The translations under genes and the position numbers were made by a program. A DNA stretch of 64,000 nt from Oryzomonas japonica (GTDB taxonomy: Bacteria > Desulfobacterota > Desulfuromonadia > Geobacterales > Pseudopelobacteraceae), in contig NZ_VZQZ01000002.1 in assembly GCF_008802365.1 (NCBI RefSeq), forward strand, positions 336,363 through 400,362, given 5' to 3'. The notes below the pieces were generated by a model. That model did not search any database, had not been told where the DNA came from, and saw only the letters and a program-made list of their open reading frames with translations. How positions within the stretch are numbered: position 1 is the first letter of the stretch; each line of letters opens with the position of its first letter. Below are positions 33,880 through 42,208 of the stretch, piece by piece.

Positions 33880-35603
33880 CCTCGAGAGGGATGTGGCGAC
33901 ATGGTCGCAGCTTTGTCATCAGCCTCCTGGTCCTCATAGCGGCCGTTGGTCCCCAGGTATGTCCGGCCCAAAATTCAGCGGGCTCTCCAGCCGCGGAGAA
34001 AATTCGTCTTGGGGAGCAGATGTATCGCGAGGGAATTCTGCCATCGGGTGAACCGCTACGGGCCTATGTCAAAGGCGATATTCCGGTTCCTGGGACCGCC
34101 TTTTCGTGCGTCAGTTGTCATCTGCGCAGCGGGCTCGGTTCGGTGGAAGGGGGCGTTTTCACGCCGCCCACAAACGGCGACAAACTCTTTCAGCCGTTCC
34201 AGCTTCTCTTCAAGGGGCTTGAGCAGAAGTATTTCCCCTTGCCCCCCCGCCGGCCGGCCTATACCGACGCAACCCTGGCCGAGGTCATTCGGAGCGGAGC
34301 AACCCCCACGGGAGGGACGCTGAACGATGTCATGCCCCGGTACCTGCTTGAAGATGAAGACATGGCGCTCCTCCTGTCGTACCTGAAAGGGTTGTCATCC
34401 CACTACTCCCCCGGTGTTTCGGCTACGACGCTTCACTTTGCCACGGTTATTACGGACGAGGTCAGCCCTGAAGAGCGCACCGCCATGCTTGCCCCCCTGG
34501 AACAATACATCGCCATCAAGAACAACCAGGCCAGGGCTTACCGGGCTCCGGGAAACAAGTCCCGGCAGATGGCGGAAAACATGCTCGTTTCCAAGGAATT
34601 GGCGACCCGGACCCTCACCCTGTCCCGTTGGATACTGAAAGGCTCTCCCGAGACGTGGCGAAAACAGCTGGAAGAGTATAACCGCAAGGATCCGGTGTTT
34701 GCCCTATTGGGAGGGGTTTCTTCTGGCGAGTGGAAGCCGATTCACGATTTCAGCGAGGCGAACCGGATTCCCTGCCTTTTTCCCATAACCAACCTCCCGG
34801 TGATCTCCGAAACCGACTGGTATACCCTGTATCCTTCAAAAGGGTATTATCAGGAGGGCGAGGCAGCAGCACGGTACCTCCATACCGATGGAGTCTTACC
34901 CCAAGGCGCAGCGGTGGTGCAGATCGTGCGGGATTCTCCTGAAGGCCGGGCCCTAGCGGCGGGGTTCAGACAGACGTGGCTCGATTCGGGCAATGGGGCG
35001 CCGCTGACAGTCCTGCTGAAGGCGGGACAAACGGTAACCAAGGAGATCCTGCGCAAGGCAACGGGGAAGAAAAACGTGGCGGTTGTTATGGTGTGGGATG
35101 GGCCTGAGTGCGTACCGGCATTGCAATCATTGGTGACCGCAGGTAAAAGGCCGTTATCGCTGTTTGTCTCGGCGCGCTACCTGGGGGAAAAGCTCTGGAC
35201 GCTCCCGGAGCAGATTCGCCCGTTCACCTATATCTCCTATCCGTACACGTTTGCCTTGAGTGTGACCTACTCGGCCATGGGGAACGCCAAACTTCAGGAG
35301 GATCAGCGTCAAGCCTTGGGCCAGGCGGATGTTACAATAAAAAATCATGCCCAGGAGATTGCAAGTCTGGACACGACCCTCACCCAGATCGTGACCATGG
35401 CGCTGATGGACCTGAGGGGCAATTATTATCGGGACAACTTCTTCGATGTCATCGGCATGATCGCGGATCAGCCATCCTCGGTGTTTGGACGTTTGAGCTT
35501 CGGGCCGGGGCAGCGCTATGCGTCGAAGGGGTGCTACATCGTGCAACTCACCAAAGGCCCCCGGCCGGAGCTTGTCAAGAAGAGCGGGTGGGTGATCCAT
35601 TAA
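33876..35603 (+). CDS. Cytochrome c fused to a periplasmic type-1 binding protein
   Basis: A 575-residue secreted protein. After a signal peptide (about 10-32) comes a c-type cytochrome domain with one haem site, CVSCH, near residue 78 and a probable Met ligand in NDVMPRYL near 152. From about residue 190 to the end the sequence follows the branched-chain amino-acid-type periplasmic binding fold (ALLGGVSSGEWKPI, LFPITNLPVIS, GAAVVQIVRDSPEGRAL, VAVVMVWDGPECV). The combination of haem and ligand-binding domains in one chain is uncommon. It could couple a ligand to electron transfer, or report ligand to the downstream ABC permease. The ATG at 33876 overlaps the Sco stop. Confidence 0.85.
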   Translation: MTSRGMWRHGRSFVISLLVLIAAVGPQVCPAQNSAGSPAAEKIRLGEQMYREGILPSGEPLRAYVKGDIPVPGTAFSCVSCHLRSGLGSVEGGVFTPPTNGDKLFQPFQLLFKGLEQKYFPLPPRRPAYTDATLAEVIRSGATPTGGTLNDVMPRYLLEDEDMALLLSYLKGLSSHYSPGVSATTLHFATVITDEVSPEERTAMLAPLEQYIAIKNNQARAYRAPGNKSRQMAENMLVSKELATRTLTLSRWILKGSPETWRKQLEEYNRKDPVFALLGGVSSGEWKPIHDFSEANRIPCLFPITNLPVISETDWYTLYPSKGYYQEGEAAARYLHTDGVLPQGAAVVQIVRDSPEGRALAAGFRQTWLDSGNGAPLTVLLKAGQTVTKEILRKATGKKNVAVVMVWDGPECVPALQSLVTAGKRPLSLFVSARYLGEKLWTLPEQIRPFTYISYPYTFALSVTYSAMGNAKLQEDQRQALGQADVTIKNHAQEIASLDTTLTQIVTMALMDLRGNYYRDNFFDVIGMIADQPSSVFGRLSFGPGQRYASKGCYIVQLTKGPRPELVKKSGWVIH

Positions 35604-35628
35604 CCCTTGGCCCCCAAAGGATGGTTCC

Positions 35629-36111
35629 ATGTTGAAACTGCTCCGCCCCATGATGCCGGTTCTGTTCTTATGCTTGTTTACCGCTCCCCCCACCTTCTCC
35701 GCCGGCCAGGCACCGGCATTGTCCGTGAAAGACAAATGCCCGGTGTGCGGGATGTTCGTCTCCAATTATCCCGACTGGGTCGCGACAATACAGTTCAATG
35801 ATGGAACCCATGTGGCCTTCGACGGTCCCAAAGATTTGTTCACCTATTACCTGAACCTCAAAAAATACAACCCGGGCAAACCCCAGAGCGCCATCGCGGC
35901 GATTCGGGTAAAGGACTATTACTCACTCGCAACGATCGACGGACGCACGGCGTATTACGTGATCGGAAGCGATGTCTATGGTCCCATGGGCAAGGAACTC
36001 GTGCCGTTCGCCAAGCTCACGGATGCCCGCGGCTTTATGGTCGATCATCGGGGCACAAAGGTCGTGCGCCTGAACGAGATCACCCCGGCCATCCTGAAAT
36101 TACTGGAATAG
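35629..36111 (+). CDS. NosL-like secreted protein (second copy)
   Basis: A 160-residue protein with a signal peptide (about 1-25) and a clear NosL domain: KDKCPVCGMFVSNYPDWVA near residue 36, FDGPKDLFTYYL, and YYVIGSDVYGPMGKELVPF. CPVCGM is the copper-binding site of NosL. It starts 25 bases after the cytochrome-fusion gene. Its presence together with a first NosL-like gene, Sco and an ABC pair resembles nos-type metallocentre assembly, but without nosZ, nosD or nosR. Confidence 0.88.
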   Translation: MLKLLRPMMPVLFLCLFTAPPTFSAGQAPALSVKDKCPVCGMFVSNYPDWVATIQFNDGTHVAFDGPKDLFTYYLNLKKYNPGKPQSAIAAIRVKDYYSLATIDGRTAYYVIGSDVYGPMGKELVPFAKLTDARGFMVDHRGTKVVRLNEITPAILKLLE

Positions 36112-36131
36112 CCGGTCCAAGGGCAACTACC

Positions 36132-36422
36132 ATGCGCAAATCCGACCTATTCCTTATCTTTACGGCATGTTGCGGCATCATATTCATCTTGATGCTGCTG
36201 TATAGCCACCATGATCAGGCAACGGCACACGCCGAACTCTGCGACCGTGCCAGGCTGGCCCGTGAGTTGATGCTCACGGACCTGTGCCTGTTCACGGAAG
36301 CGCGCTATACGCGCCACCCGTCCATGGCCGACCTTCACAGCCCATTTCAGGATCACCCCTTCAGCCTGGAACATTTTCCCTCCGGGTCGTTTATCTCGCC
36401 GCCGGCACTGTCTGAGAGGTAA
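36132..36422 (+). CDS. Small membrane-anchored protein of unknown function (96 aa)
   Basis: A 96-residue protein with one N-terminal transmembrane segment (LFLIFTACCGIIFILMLLY, about 6-24), then a soluble part that begins SHHDQATAH and has two cysteines (ELCDRAR and TDLCLF) and several histidines. It lies 20 bases after the second NosL-like gene and one base before the permease ATG, so it is part of the operon. His/Cys content fits a metal- or redox-related role, but no family is recognised. Confidence 0.7.
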   Translation: MRKSDLFLIFTACCGIIFILMLLYSHHDQATAHAELCDRARLARELMLTDLCLFTEARYTRHPSMADLHSPFQDHPFSLEHFPSGSFISPPALSER

Positions 36423-36423
36423 C

Positions 36424-37560
36424 ATGAAAACGTCCCTGAACCGCCACCGGAACATCATCGACTTTGCCCTGTCATCCCTGCTGCGCCGCAAAATGAAAAA
36501 CTTTTCCCTGTTAGCGGTCTATACCCTGATCATATTTGTGATCGCCTCGCTGCTCTTTTTTGTCAACGCCTTGAAGCGCGAAGCGGCGCTTGTGCTCGCC
36601 GACGCCCCTGACATGGTGGTCCAGCGCCTGATGGCGGGCCGGCATGACCTGATACCGGCGGCCTATGCGGAAAAGATTCGTGCCCTTCCCGGGGTGAGTA
36701 CGGTAACCCCACGCCTGTGGGGTTATTACTACGATCCGGTTTTCGGCGCTAATTATACGCTTACGGTACCGCCGCGACCTGCCGTCGAGCCGGGCAACAT
36801 CCTTGTCGGCGCGGAGGTCTCACTGAATCAGCGCGTGAGGGTGGGGGACATGGTGGCCTTTCGCACCTCGGCCCACATCCCCCTCCTGCTTACGGTGAAG
36901 GGGATCTATCCCGCCGCATCCAATCTGGTGGCGGCCGACTTGGTTGTCATGTCGCCCGAGGATTTTCAGGCGATGTTCAACCTGCCGGCAGACCGAGCCA
37001 CCGACCTGGCCGTCACCGTGGCCAACCCACGAGAGCTGGCCACGGTCGCCGCAAAGATCGTGGAGTTTTTCCCCGACACCCGTCCCATTCTGAAGAGCGA
37101 GATGCTGCGGACCTATGACGCCATCTTCGATTGGCGCGGCGGCATGATGGTGGTTATTCTTACCGCTGCGGTACTCTCCTTTGTCATTTTCGCCTGGGAC
37201 AAGGCAACCGGCCTTTCCGCGGAAGAACGCCGGGAGATCGGCATTCTCAAGTCCATCGGCTGGGAAACGGCCGATGTGCTCTATCTCAAATTCTGGGAGG
37301 GGATCGTGATCTCCCTGAGCGCGTTTCTGCTGGGGGGGCTTCTGGCTTACGGCCATGTATTCTTCTTCTCCGCGTCGTTGTTCGAGCATGCCCTCAAGGG
37401 CTGGGCCGTGCTCTATCCGAAATTCAAGCTGGTGCCGGCGGTGGACAGTTATCATCTTGCCGTGCTGTTCTTCCTGACGGTCCTTCCCTACACCGTGGCA
37501 ACCATTGTCCCCGCCTGGCTGGCAGCCACGGTCGATCCCGATGCCGCCATGAGGTCGTAA
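36424..37560 (+). CDS. FtsX/MacB-type ABC transporter permease
   Basis: A 378-residue permease. TM1 lies near 24-45, followed by a ~200-residue periplasmic (MacB core-like) domain and three TMs near 240-260, 292-320 and 345-368. The conserved FtsX cytosolic helix ERREIGILKSIGWETADVL is present. Such permeases work as mechanotransducers or extruders rather than importers, with an ATPase like the one encoded next. It follows the small membrane protein with one base between stop and start. Confidence 0.9.
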   Translation: MKTSLNRHRNIIDFALSSLLRRKMKNFSLLAVYTLIIFVIASLLFFVNALKREAALVLADAPDMVVQRLMAGRHDLIPAAYAEKIRALPGVSTVTPRLWGYYYDPVFGANYTLTVPPRPAVEPGNILVGAEVSLNQRVRVGDMVAFRTSAHIPLLLTVKGIYPAASNLVAADLVVMSPEDFQAMFNLPADRATDLAVTVANPRELATVAAKIVEFFPDTRPILKSEMLRTYDAIFDWRGGMMVVILTAAVLSFVIFAWDKATGLSAEERREIGILKSIGWETADVLYLKFWEGIVISLSAFLLGGLLAYGHVFFFSASLFEHALKGWAVLYPKFKLVPAVDSYHLAVLFFLTVLPYTVATIVPAWLAATVDPDAAMRS

Positions 37561-37562
37561 CC

Positions 37563-38291
37563 GTGATCGAACTCTCCCATGTGACCAAAAGTTATAATGT
37601 CGGCAGGAACAACCAGTTTACCGCCGTTGACGACGTCAGCCTGAGCATTGAATCGGGACAACTCACGGTCTTCAAGGGACCGAGCGGCTCCGGCAAGACC
37701 ACGCTCCTCTCCCTGGTCGGCTGCATGAGCCGCCCCAGTTCGGGCCGTATCCGCCTGCACGGTATCCGTCCGGCATTTCTGGCTGCGGAAGAGGGGAACG
37801 ACGGATTCGACATATCCAATCTGCCCGAGCGGTTCCTGACCGAGATCCGGCGTACCACCTTCGGTTTCATCTTTCAGCAGTTCAACCTGGTACGGGGTAT
37901 CTCCGTACGGGAAAACGTTATGCTCCCGGCCTATCCAACCACGGAAAGCCATGCCGCCTTCCAGGCGCGCGCCGAAGAACTGTTGCGGCTCTTCGATATC
38001 TCGCGCCATGCCGCGTCACGGGTGGAATGGCTTTCGGGCGGCGAACTCCAACGGGTCGCCATCGCCAGGGCGCTGATCAACAACCCGGCAGTGATCATTG
38101 CCGATGAGCCGACCGCACACTTGGACAGCAAGCTTTCCCGGGAATTTATGGAGATTGTCGCCCTCTTCAAGGGACAGGGCAAGACCGTGCTGATTGCCAG
38201 CCACGATCCCATTGTCTACGATTCCCGCCTGGCCGACCGGGTCGTGGAGATGCGGGACGGCCGCATAACCGTAAGCGGGCCGGAACCATGA
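37563..38291 (+). CDS. ABC transporter ATP-binding protein (LolD/MacB type)
   Basis: A 242-residue ATPase: Walker A GPSGSGKTTLLS near 40, Q-loop FQQFNLV near 103, signature LSGGELQRVAIARAL near 153, Walker B AVIIADEPTAHLD, and H-loop SHD. The start is GTG at 37563 with GAGG eight bases upstream, two bases after the permease stop; longer in-frame extension would run through the permease gene. It pairs with the FtsX-type permease. Its stop overlaps the following gene start (ATGA). Confidence 0.93.
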   Translation: MIELSHVTKSYNVGRNNQFTAVDDVSLSIESGQLTVFKGPSGSGKTTLLSLVGCMSRPSSGRIRLHGIRPAFLAAEEGNDGFDISNLPERFLTEIRRTTFGFIFQQFNLVRGISVRENVMLPAYPTTESHAAFQARAEELLRLFDISRHAASRVEWLSGGELQRVAIARALINNPAVIIADEPTAHLDSKLSREFMEIVALFKGQGKTVLIASHDPIVYDSRLADRVVEMRDGRITVSGPEP

Positions 38292-39289
38292 TGCAGCACC
38301 CCGCCATACTGGCGCTGCTGATCTCGTCGCTTTTGATTTCCGGCATGTTGCTGTATGCGGCCTGGTATGGAGCCCGCATCATCCGTTCGTGGAATCTGCA
38401 CAGTGGCAGCGAACTCCAGTTGCAACTGGAACGGCGCACCTACCTGATTTCGTCCATTCTCGGCTATGCGCTGGTATTTCAGGTGCTCTCGCTGTTTTTC
38501 TTTATCTTTACCGCCGACACGCTGCACAGCCAGTTTACCGGTGCCATGTGCGCGGCAGGTAGCCTCAACGCAAACGGTTACGGCTATCCAACGTTTTTTT
38601 TGAAGATTGCCACCTGTCTCCTGGCCGGTGTGTGGCTGGTCATCAACCATGTGGATGCCCGCGGCTACGACTACCCCCTCATTAAGGTCAAGTATGGTTT
38701 CCTTGTCATCATACTTATGCCGCTGGTGCTTATTGAAACCATTGTGCAATTCAGATATTTTCAAGGACTGCACGCCGATGTGATCACATCCTGCTGCGGA
38801 AGCCTGTTCAGCGTGGGAAAAGGTACTATCGGCGGCGACCTCGCCGGGTTGCCGGCAGCTCCCATGGAGTGGGCCTTCTACGCCTGTCTGGCTCTGGCCC
38901 TTGTCAGCGGTCTCTTCGTTTGCTTGAAGGACCGTGGAGGCTATGTTTTCTCGGCTGCAAGTGCCCTTCTGTTCACCGTTTCTGCAACATCCCTGGTTTC
39001 CTTTATCTGCCTCTATGTCTACGAACTGCCGTCTCACCATTGTCCGTTCTGCATTCTCCAACAGGAGTACGGATCTGTGGGATATGTTTTCTATGGAAGC
39101 CTCTTCGTCGGCGGGGTGGCTGGGATGGGGGTGGGCGCACTGATGCCGTTTCGCAACCATGCCTCACTTTCCCGCATTATTCCGGCAACCCAGCGTCGGC
39201 TCTCCGTGCTTGCGCTGGTGTCATATCTGCTCTTTGCCCTGATCGCCTCATACTACCTTGTTTTTTCACCACTCCGGCTCTTTCCCTAG
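38288..39289 (+). CDS. Polytopic membrane protein with a DsbB-like CPFC motif
   Basis: A 333-residue protein with about eight hydrophobic segments. Cysteines lie in extramembrane loops: GAMCAAGSLN near 88, TSCCGSLFS near 170 and HHCPFCILQQEYG near 250. The last, CPFCILQ, resembles the CxxC-Q motif of DsbB and related membrane thiol oxidoreductases, although the four-helix DsbB fold is exceeded. It may pass electrons between the Sco/NosL proteins and quinone or another carrier. The ATG overlaps the ATPase stop by four bases, and it is the last gene of the cluster. Confidence 0.75.
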   Translation: MMQHPAILALLISSLLISGMLLYAAWYGARIIRSWNLHSGSELQLQLERRTYLISSILGYALVFQVLSLFFFIFTADTLHSQFTGAMCAAGSLNANGYGYPTFFLKIATCLLAGVWLVINHVDARGYDYPLIKVKYGFLVIILMPLVLIETIVQFRYFQGLHADVITSCCGSLFSVGKGTIGGDLAGLPAAPMEWAFYACLALALVSGLFVCLKDRGGYVFSAASALLFTVSATSLVSFICLYVYELPSHHCPFCILQQEYGSVGYVFYGSLFVGGVAGMGVGALMPFRNHASLSRIIPATQRRLSVLALVSYLLFALIASYYLVFSPLRLFP

Positions 39290-39330
39290 CTTTTTTTGCC
39301 GCCAAGGCCCGGTTCGACAGGCTTTTAGTA

Positions 39331-39359
39331 TTGCTAAAAACGGCTATTTACAGTATGGT
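39331..39359 (+). promoter_or_regulatory. Promoter of fbp
   Basis: TTGCTA (39331-39336), 17 bases, TATGGT (39354-39359), 49 bases before the fbp ATG. Confidence 0.5.
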
Positions 39360-39408
39360 TCCAACGTTGCAACATTCAAATAAACGTGACTCAGTGTGGA
39401 GGTCGGCA

Positions 39409-40353
39409 ATGTCCAGCGAACCAGGAAAAACCAAATTTCAGATAGATCTGCGCGCGCATTTGCGCGAACAGAACATCAGCGACAACTTGGTTCATCTGAT
39501 CTGTGAAATCGCCGAAGCCAGCAAATATGTCATCAATGCGGTGCGCACCGGCGATCTGGGGGTTGCGGGGACCTCGAACCTCTATGGCGAAGAGCAGTTG
39601 GCCCTGGATGTGCTCTCCGATCGCATCATGCGCAAGCGTCTGATTCATTCCGGTGTGGTGTGCAACATCGCTTCCGAGGAGATGGAAGAAATCTATCAGG
39701 TCACCAGTAATCCCCAGGGGATGTTTTCAGTGGCGTACGATCCCTTGGACGGCTCGTCGCTGGTGGATGTGAACCTGGCCGTGGGAACCATTGTCGGCAT
39801 CTACCAGGGGTGCGACCTGCTCCAGCCGGGGCGCAAGATGGTCGGCGCCATGTATATCCTCTACGGACCGCGGGTTTCACTGGTTTACTCCATCGGCAAA
39901 GGGGTCTACGAATTCACCATGAACCAGTTGATGGAGTTCACCCTGACCAGGGAGGATGTCCAGATGAAACCGAGCGGGGATATCTACGCCCCGGGCGGAC
40001 TGCGCAAAAAATATACGGAAGAAAATGATCGTTTCATCCGCCATCTGGAGGATAAAGGCTCGAAATTGCGTTATTCCGGTGGGTTCGTGCCGGATATCAA
40101 TCAAGTGCTGATGAAAGGGAAGGGTATTTTTATGTACCCGGCCCTCACGGACAGCCCCAATGGCAAACTGCGTCTGCTTTTCGAACTCAACCCGATGGCG
40201 TATCTCATCGAACAGGCCGGCGGAGCGGCTACCAACGGAAAAATTCCTATCCTGGACATCGTGCCGGATGGTCTGGACCAGCGCGCCCCGGTTTACATCG
40301 GGAGCCGTGAAGATGTGGAAAAGGCTGGCGAGTTCCTGGACGGTCACGCATAA
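39409..40353 (+). CDS. fbp: Fructose-1,6-bisphosphatase class 1
   Basis: A 314-residue gluconeogenic phosphatase. The metal-binding/catalytic segments are present: SEEMEEIYQ, FSVAYDPLDGSSLVDVN and, in the C-terminal half, KLRLLFELNPMAYLIEQAGG with the conserved Glu. It removes phosphate 1 from fructose-1,6-bisphosphate. The ATG at 39409 has GGAGG six bases upstream and a promoter in front. An acidic small protein gene follows after 32 bases. Gluconeogenesis is needed for growth on acetate, in line with acnB and GAPDH nearby. Confidence 0.96.
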   Translation: MSSEPGKTKFQIDLRAHLREQNISDNLVHLICEIAEASKYVINAVRTGDLGVAGTSNLYGEEQLALDVLSDRIMRKRLIHSGVVCNIASEEMEEIYQVTSNPQGMFSVAYDPLDGSSLVDVNLAVGTIVGIYQGCDLLQPGRKMVGAMYILYGPRVSLVYSIGKGVYEFTMNQLMEFTLTREDVQMKPSGDIYAPGGLRKKYTEENDRFIRHLEDKGSKLRYSGGFVPDINQVLMKGKGIFMYPALTDSPNGKLRLLFELNPMAYLIEQAGGAATNGKIPILDIVPDGLDQRAPVYIGSREDVEKAGEFLDGHA

Positions 40354-40385
40354 AGAAAACGTGCAGAAACAAGGGAGGACGGGTC

Positions 40386-40700
40386 GTGCCAGGCAAAGAC
40401 GACATCGAAGAAAATGTAGTGGTGAAGCCGGTACAGCGGCTGTGCAGCGAAATCCAGTTGTTCGACCTGTGCGAACGGGAGCGGTGCGATTATAAGCAAG
40501 GTCGTTTCTGCACCAACGGTGAGTTGCTGATGCGCTTTGAACGTATCTCCGAAAAAGACGATACGCGCCCTCTGACGATTGACTCCTACCGGTCCGAAGG
40601 TCAGGGGGATGGCGACGATCTGGACGAAGATGTCTATGGTGAAGGCGATGCCCTGGACGACCGGGACGACGATGATCTGGACGACTGGGAGGACGACTGA
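40386..40700 (+). CDS. Acidic Cys-containing small protein (104 aa)
   Basis: A 104-residue protein starting with GTG (GGGAGGACGGGTC upstream). The first half has four cysteines in RLCSEIQLFDLCERERCDY and GRFCTNGE, a spacing that could hold a metal. The C-terminal 35 residues are almost wholly Asp/Glu/Gly (DDLDEDVYGEG onward). It follows fbp by 32 bases and is closed by a terminator, so it is probably cotranscribed with fbp. Function unknown; similar proteins seem usual in the Geobacter group. Confidence 0.75.
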   Translation: MPGKDDIEENVVVKPVQRLCSEIQLFDLCERERCDYKQGRFCTNGELLMRFERISEKDDTRPLTIDSYRSEGQGDGDDLDEDVYGEGDALDDRDDDDLDDWEDD

Positions 40701-40726
40701 ACTAGAGCACTTGGGGATAGAGAGGG

Positions 40727-40763
40727 AAAAGAGGGGGATGGCTCGCGCCGTTCCCCTCTTTTA
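40727..40763. terminator. Bidirectional terminator between fbp operon and HD-GYP gene
   Basis: AAAAGAGGGG pairs with CCCCTCTTTT around a GC-rich loop. The A-rich and T-rich flanks serve both convergent genes. Confidence 0.85.
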
Positions 40764-40779
40764 GTAAAACATCATGGAA

Positions 40780-41826
40780 TCAGATGAACTTTTTGCCGGA
40801 GCATTCTTCCCACTGGCTGCGGGCCAAGGAGAGGAAGAGGTCGGCAATGTCGGGGTCGAACTGACTGCCGCGGTAGGTGCGCACCTCGCTGCTAACGGCA
40901 TCGAACGGGAGCGCCTTGCGGTAGGGGCGGTCTGAAGTCATGGCATCCAGTGTGTCCACCACGGCAAAAATCCGCGAACCGATAGGGATCTGCTCGCCCT
41001 TGAGCCCCTTAGGATACCCGGTGCCGTCAAAACGCTCGTGATGGGTGAGGATGACCTCTGCCGGACCTTTCAGAAAACCGATCTCGGATAAAATGGCATA
41101 TCCCACCTGGGGATGGCGCCGCATCTCTACCCATTCACCGTCATCCAGAGGGCCTGGCTTGAGCAGGATATTGTCCGATATGCCGATCTTGCCGATGTCG
41201 TGCAGCAAAGCTCCCTTGGCCAACTGCTCAAGATCGTTTCCATGAATCCCCAGCTTTGCGGCCATGAGTGAGGTGTAGTTCATCACGCGCTCCGAATGAG
41301 AGCCAACCTCCTTTTCCCGAGCATCCAGCGCCCTGACCAGGGCGGTCAGGGTATGGTCATAAGCCTTGTGCAACTCGTTCATGGTGCGGCGGATCTGCTC
41401 GGTCTGTTCCAACACCTTGAATTCAAGGCTGATCTGGTAGTTTTTCCTTTCGATGGCAAGATCGCGTTTTTCTATGAGATTTTTGACCGTCAGGAACACG
41501 CGGTTGATGCTGAAAGGCTTGGATATGTAATCGTCCGCGCCGAGGTGGATGCACTCCAAAGCGGTGTTCATATCGGAGAGCCCGGTGACCATCAGAACCG
41601 CAATGTCGGCATCGACCTTTTTGATGTCCCTCAGCAGGTCAACGCCGCTTCTGCCCGGCATCATAATGTCGGAGATAACCAGAACAATCGGATGCTCACT
41701 CAGAATGGCGAACGCCTCATCAACATTGGAGGCCAGATGGCAGACATAGCCTTCTTGGAGAAGCGCCGAGGCGAGCAGCTCTCTGATCATTTCCTCGTCA
41801 TCGACAATCAGAATGTGTTCATTCAT
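40780..41826 (-). CDS. Response regulator with HD-GYP domain (c-di-GMP phosphodiesterase type)
   Basis: A 348-residue protein: receiver domain (about 1-120) with phosphoacceptor Asp in LVISDIMMPGRSG, a coiled linker (about 125-165), then HD-GYP with LLHDIGKIGI near 210 and HHERFDGTGYPKG near 265, including the GYP motif. RpfG-like proteins degrade c-di-GMP when phosphorylated. Its ATG overlaps the stop of a small upstream frame (ATGA). The cognate kinase is not visible nearby. Confidence 0.93.
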   Translation of the reverse strand: MNEHILIVDDEEMIRELLASALLQEGYVCHLASNVDEAFAILSEHPIVLVISDIMMPGRSGVDLLRDIKKVDADIAVLMVTGLSDMNTALECIHLGADDYISKPFSINRVFLTVKNLIEKRDLAIERKNYQISLEFKVLEQTEQIRRTMNELHKAYDHTLTALVRALDAREKEVGSHSERVMNYTSLMAAKLGIHGNDLEQLAKGALLHDIGKIGISDNILLKPGPLDDGEWVEMRRHPQVGYAILSEIGFLKGPAEVILTHHERFDGTGYPKGLKGEQIPIGSRIFAVVDTLDAMTSDRPYRKALPFDAVSSEVRTYRGSQFDPDIADLFLSLARSQWEECSGKKFI

Positions 41827-42014
41827 GAAAGGTCTCCGTTCGTTTCGCTCCAGGGAGTGGCTCTGATGTGTTCGGTAACGATCTGCGACAACTCAAACGG
41901 GTTGTACTTCAGTCGTCCGATAGTCTCCATTTTCTGGGCTTTGCCAATCTTGAACGGTAGGCCGAAAAATGGTTGAGAAGCGGGGAGCAACTCATAAAAC
42001 ATGCCGAACGTCAT
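41823..42014 (-). CDS. Small hypothetical protein coupled to the HD-GYP regulator (63 aa)
   Basis: A 63-residue frame starting MTFGMFYELLPASQPFF with CGGAG six bases before the ATG. Its stop overlaps the regulator start, and its start overlaps the stop of another small frame (ATGA at each junction). KIGKAQKMETIGRL in the middle resembles the linker that precedes a histidine kinase H-box, so it could be a remnant of a lost kinase. It has no recognised domain. Confidence 0.45.
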   Translation of the reverse strand: MTFGMFYELLPASQPFFGLPFKIGKAQKMETIGRLKYNPFELSQIVTEHIRATPWSETNGDLS

Positions 42015-42208
42015 GGAAGCTCCGAGCTGGATAGCGGCCATCTCTGGTTGACGCTGCCGGATTCGATACAACGCAGGTTGGCCGTGGTAATGGCTTCGGT
42101 CAAGGTAAGCCGATGTCGCCAGCTGATCTCGGCACTCCGGCAGGAACGCCCCAGCTCAGCGGCAGCCAAAAACATCGATTTTGTGGAATGAGGCTGATCA
42201 GGGACCAT
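42011..42208 (-). CDS. Small hypothetical ORF at the head of the HD-GYP regulator unit (65 aa)
   Basis: An ATG at 42208 with GAGG four to five bases upstream opens a 65-codon frame (MVPDQPHSTKSMFLAAAELG at the start, ending WPLSSSELP) whose stop overlaps the next ATG. No domain or membrane segment is seen. Only the overlap chain and ribosome site support it. Confidence 0.3.
   Translation of the reverse strand: MVPDQPHSTKSMFLAAAELGRSCRSAEISWRHRLTLTEAITTANLRCIESGSVNQRWPLSSSELP

Noticed and set aside
37131-37562. N-terminal extension of the ABC ATPase frame
   Set aside because: The extension overlaps the permease gene in another frame; the ATPase domain starts at the GTG at 37563 with its own ribosome site.
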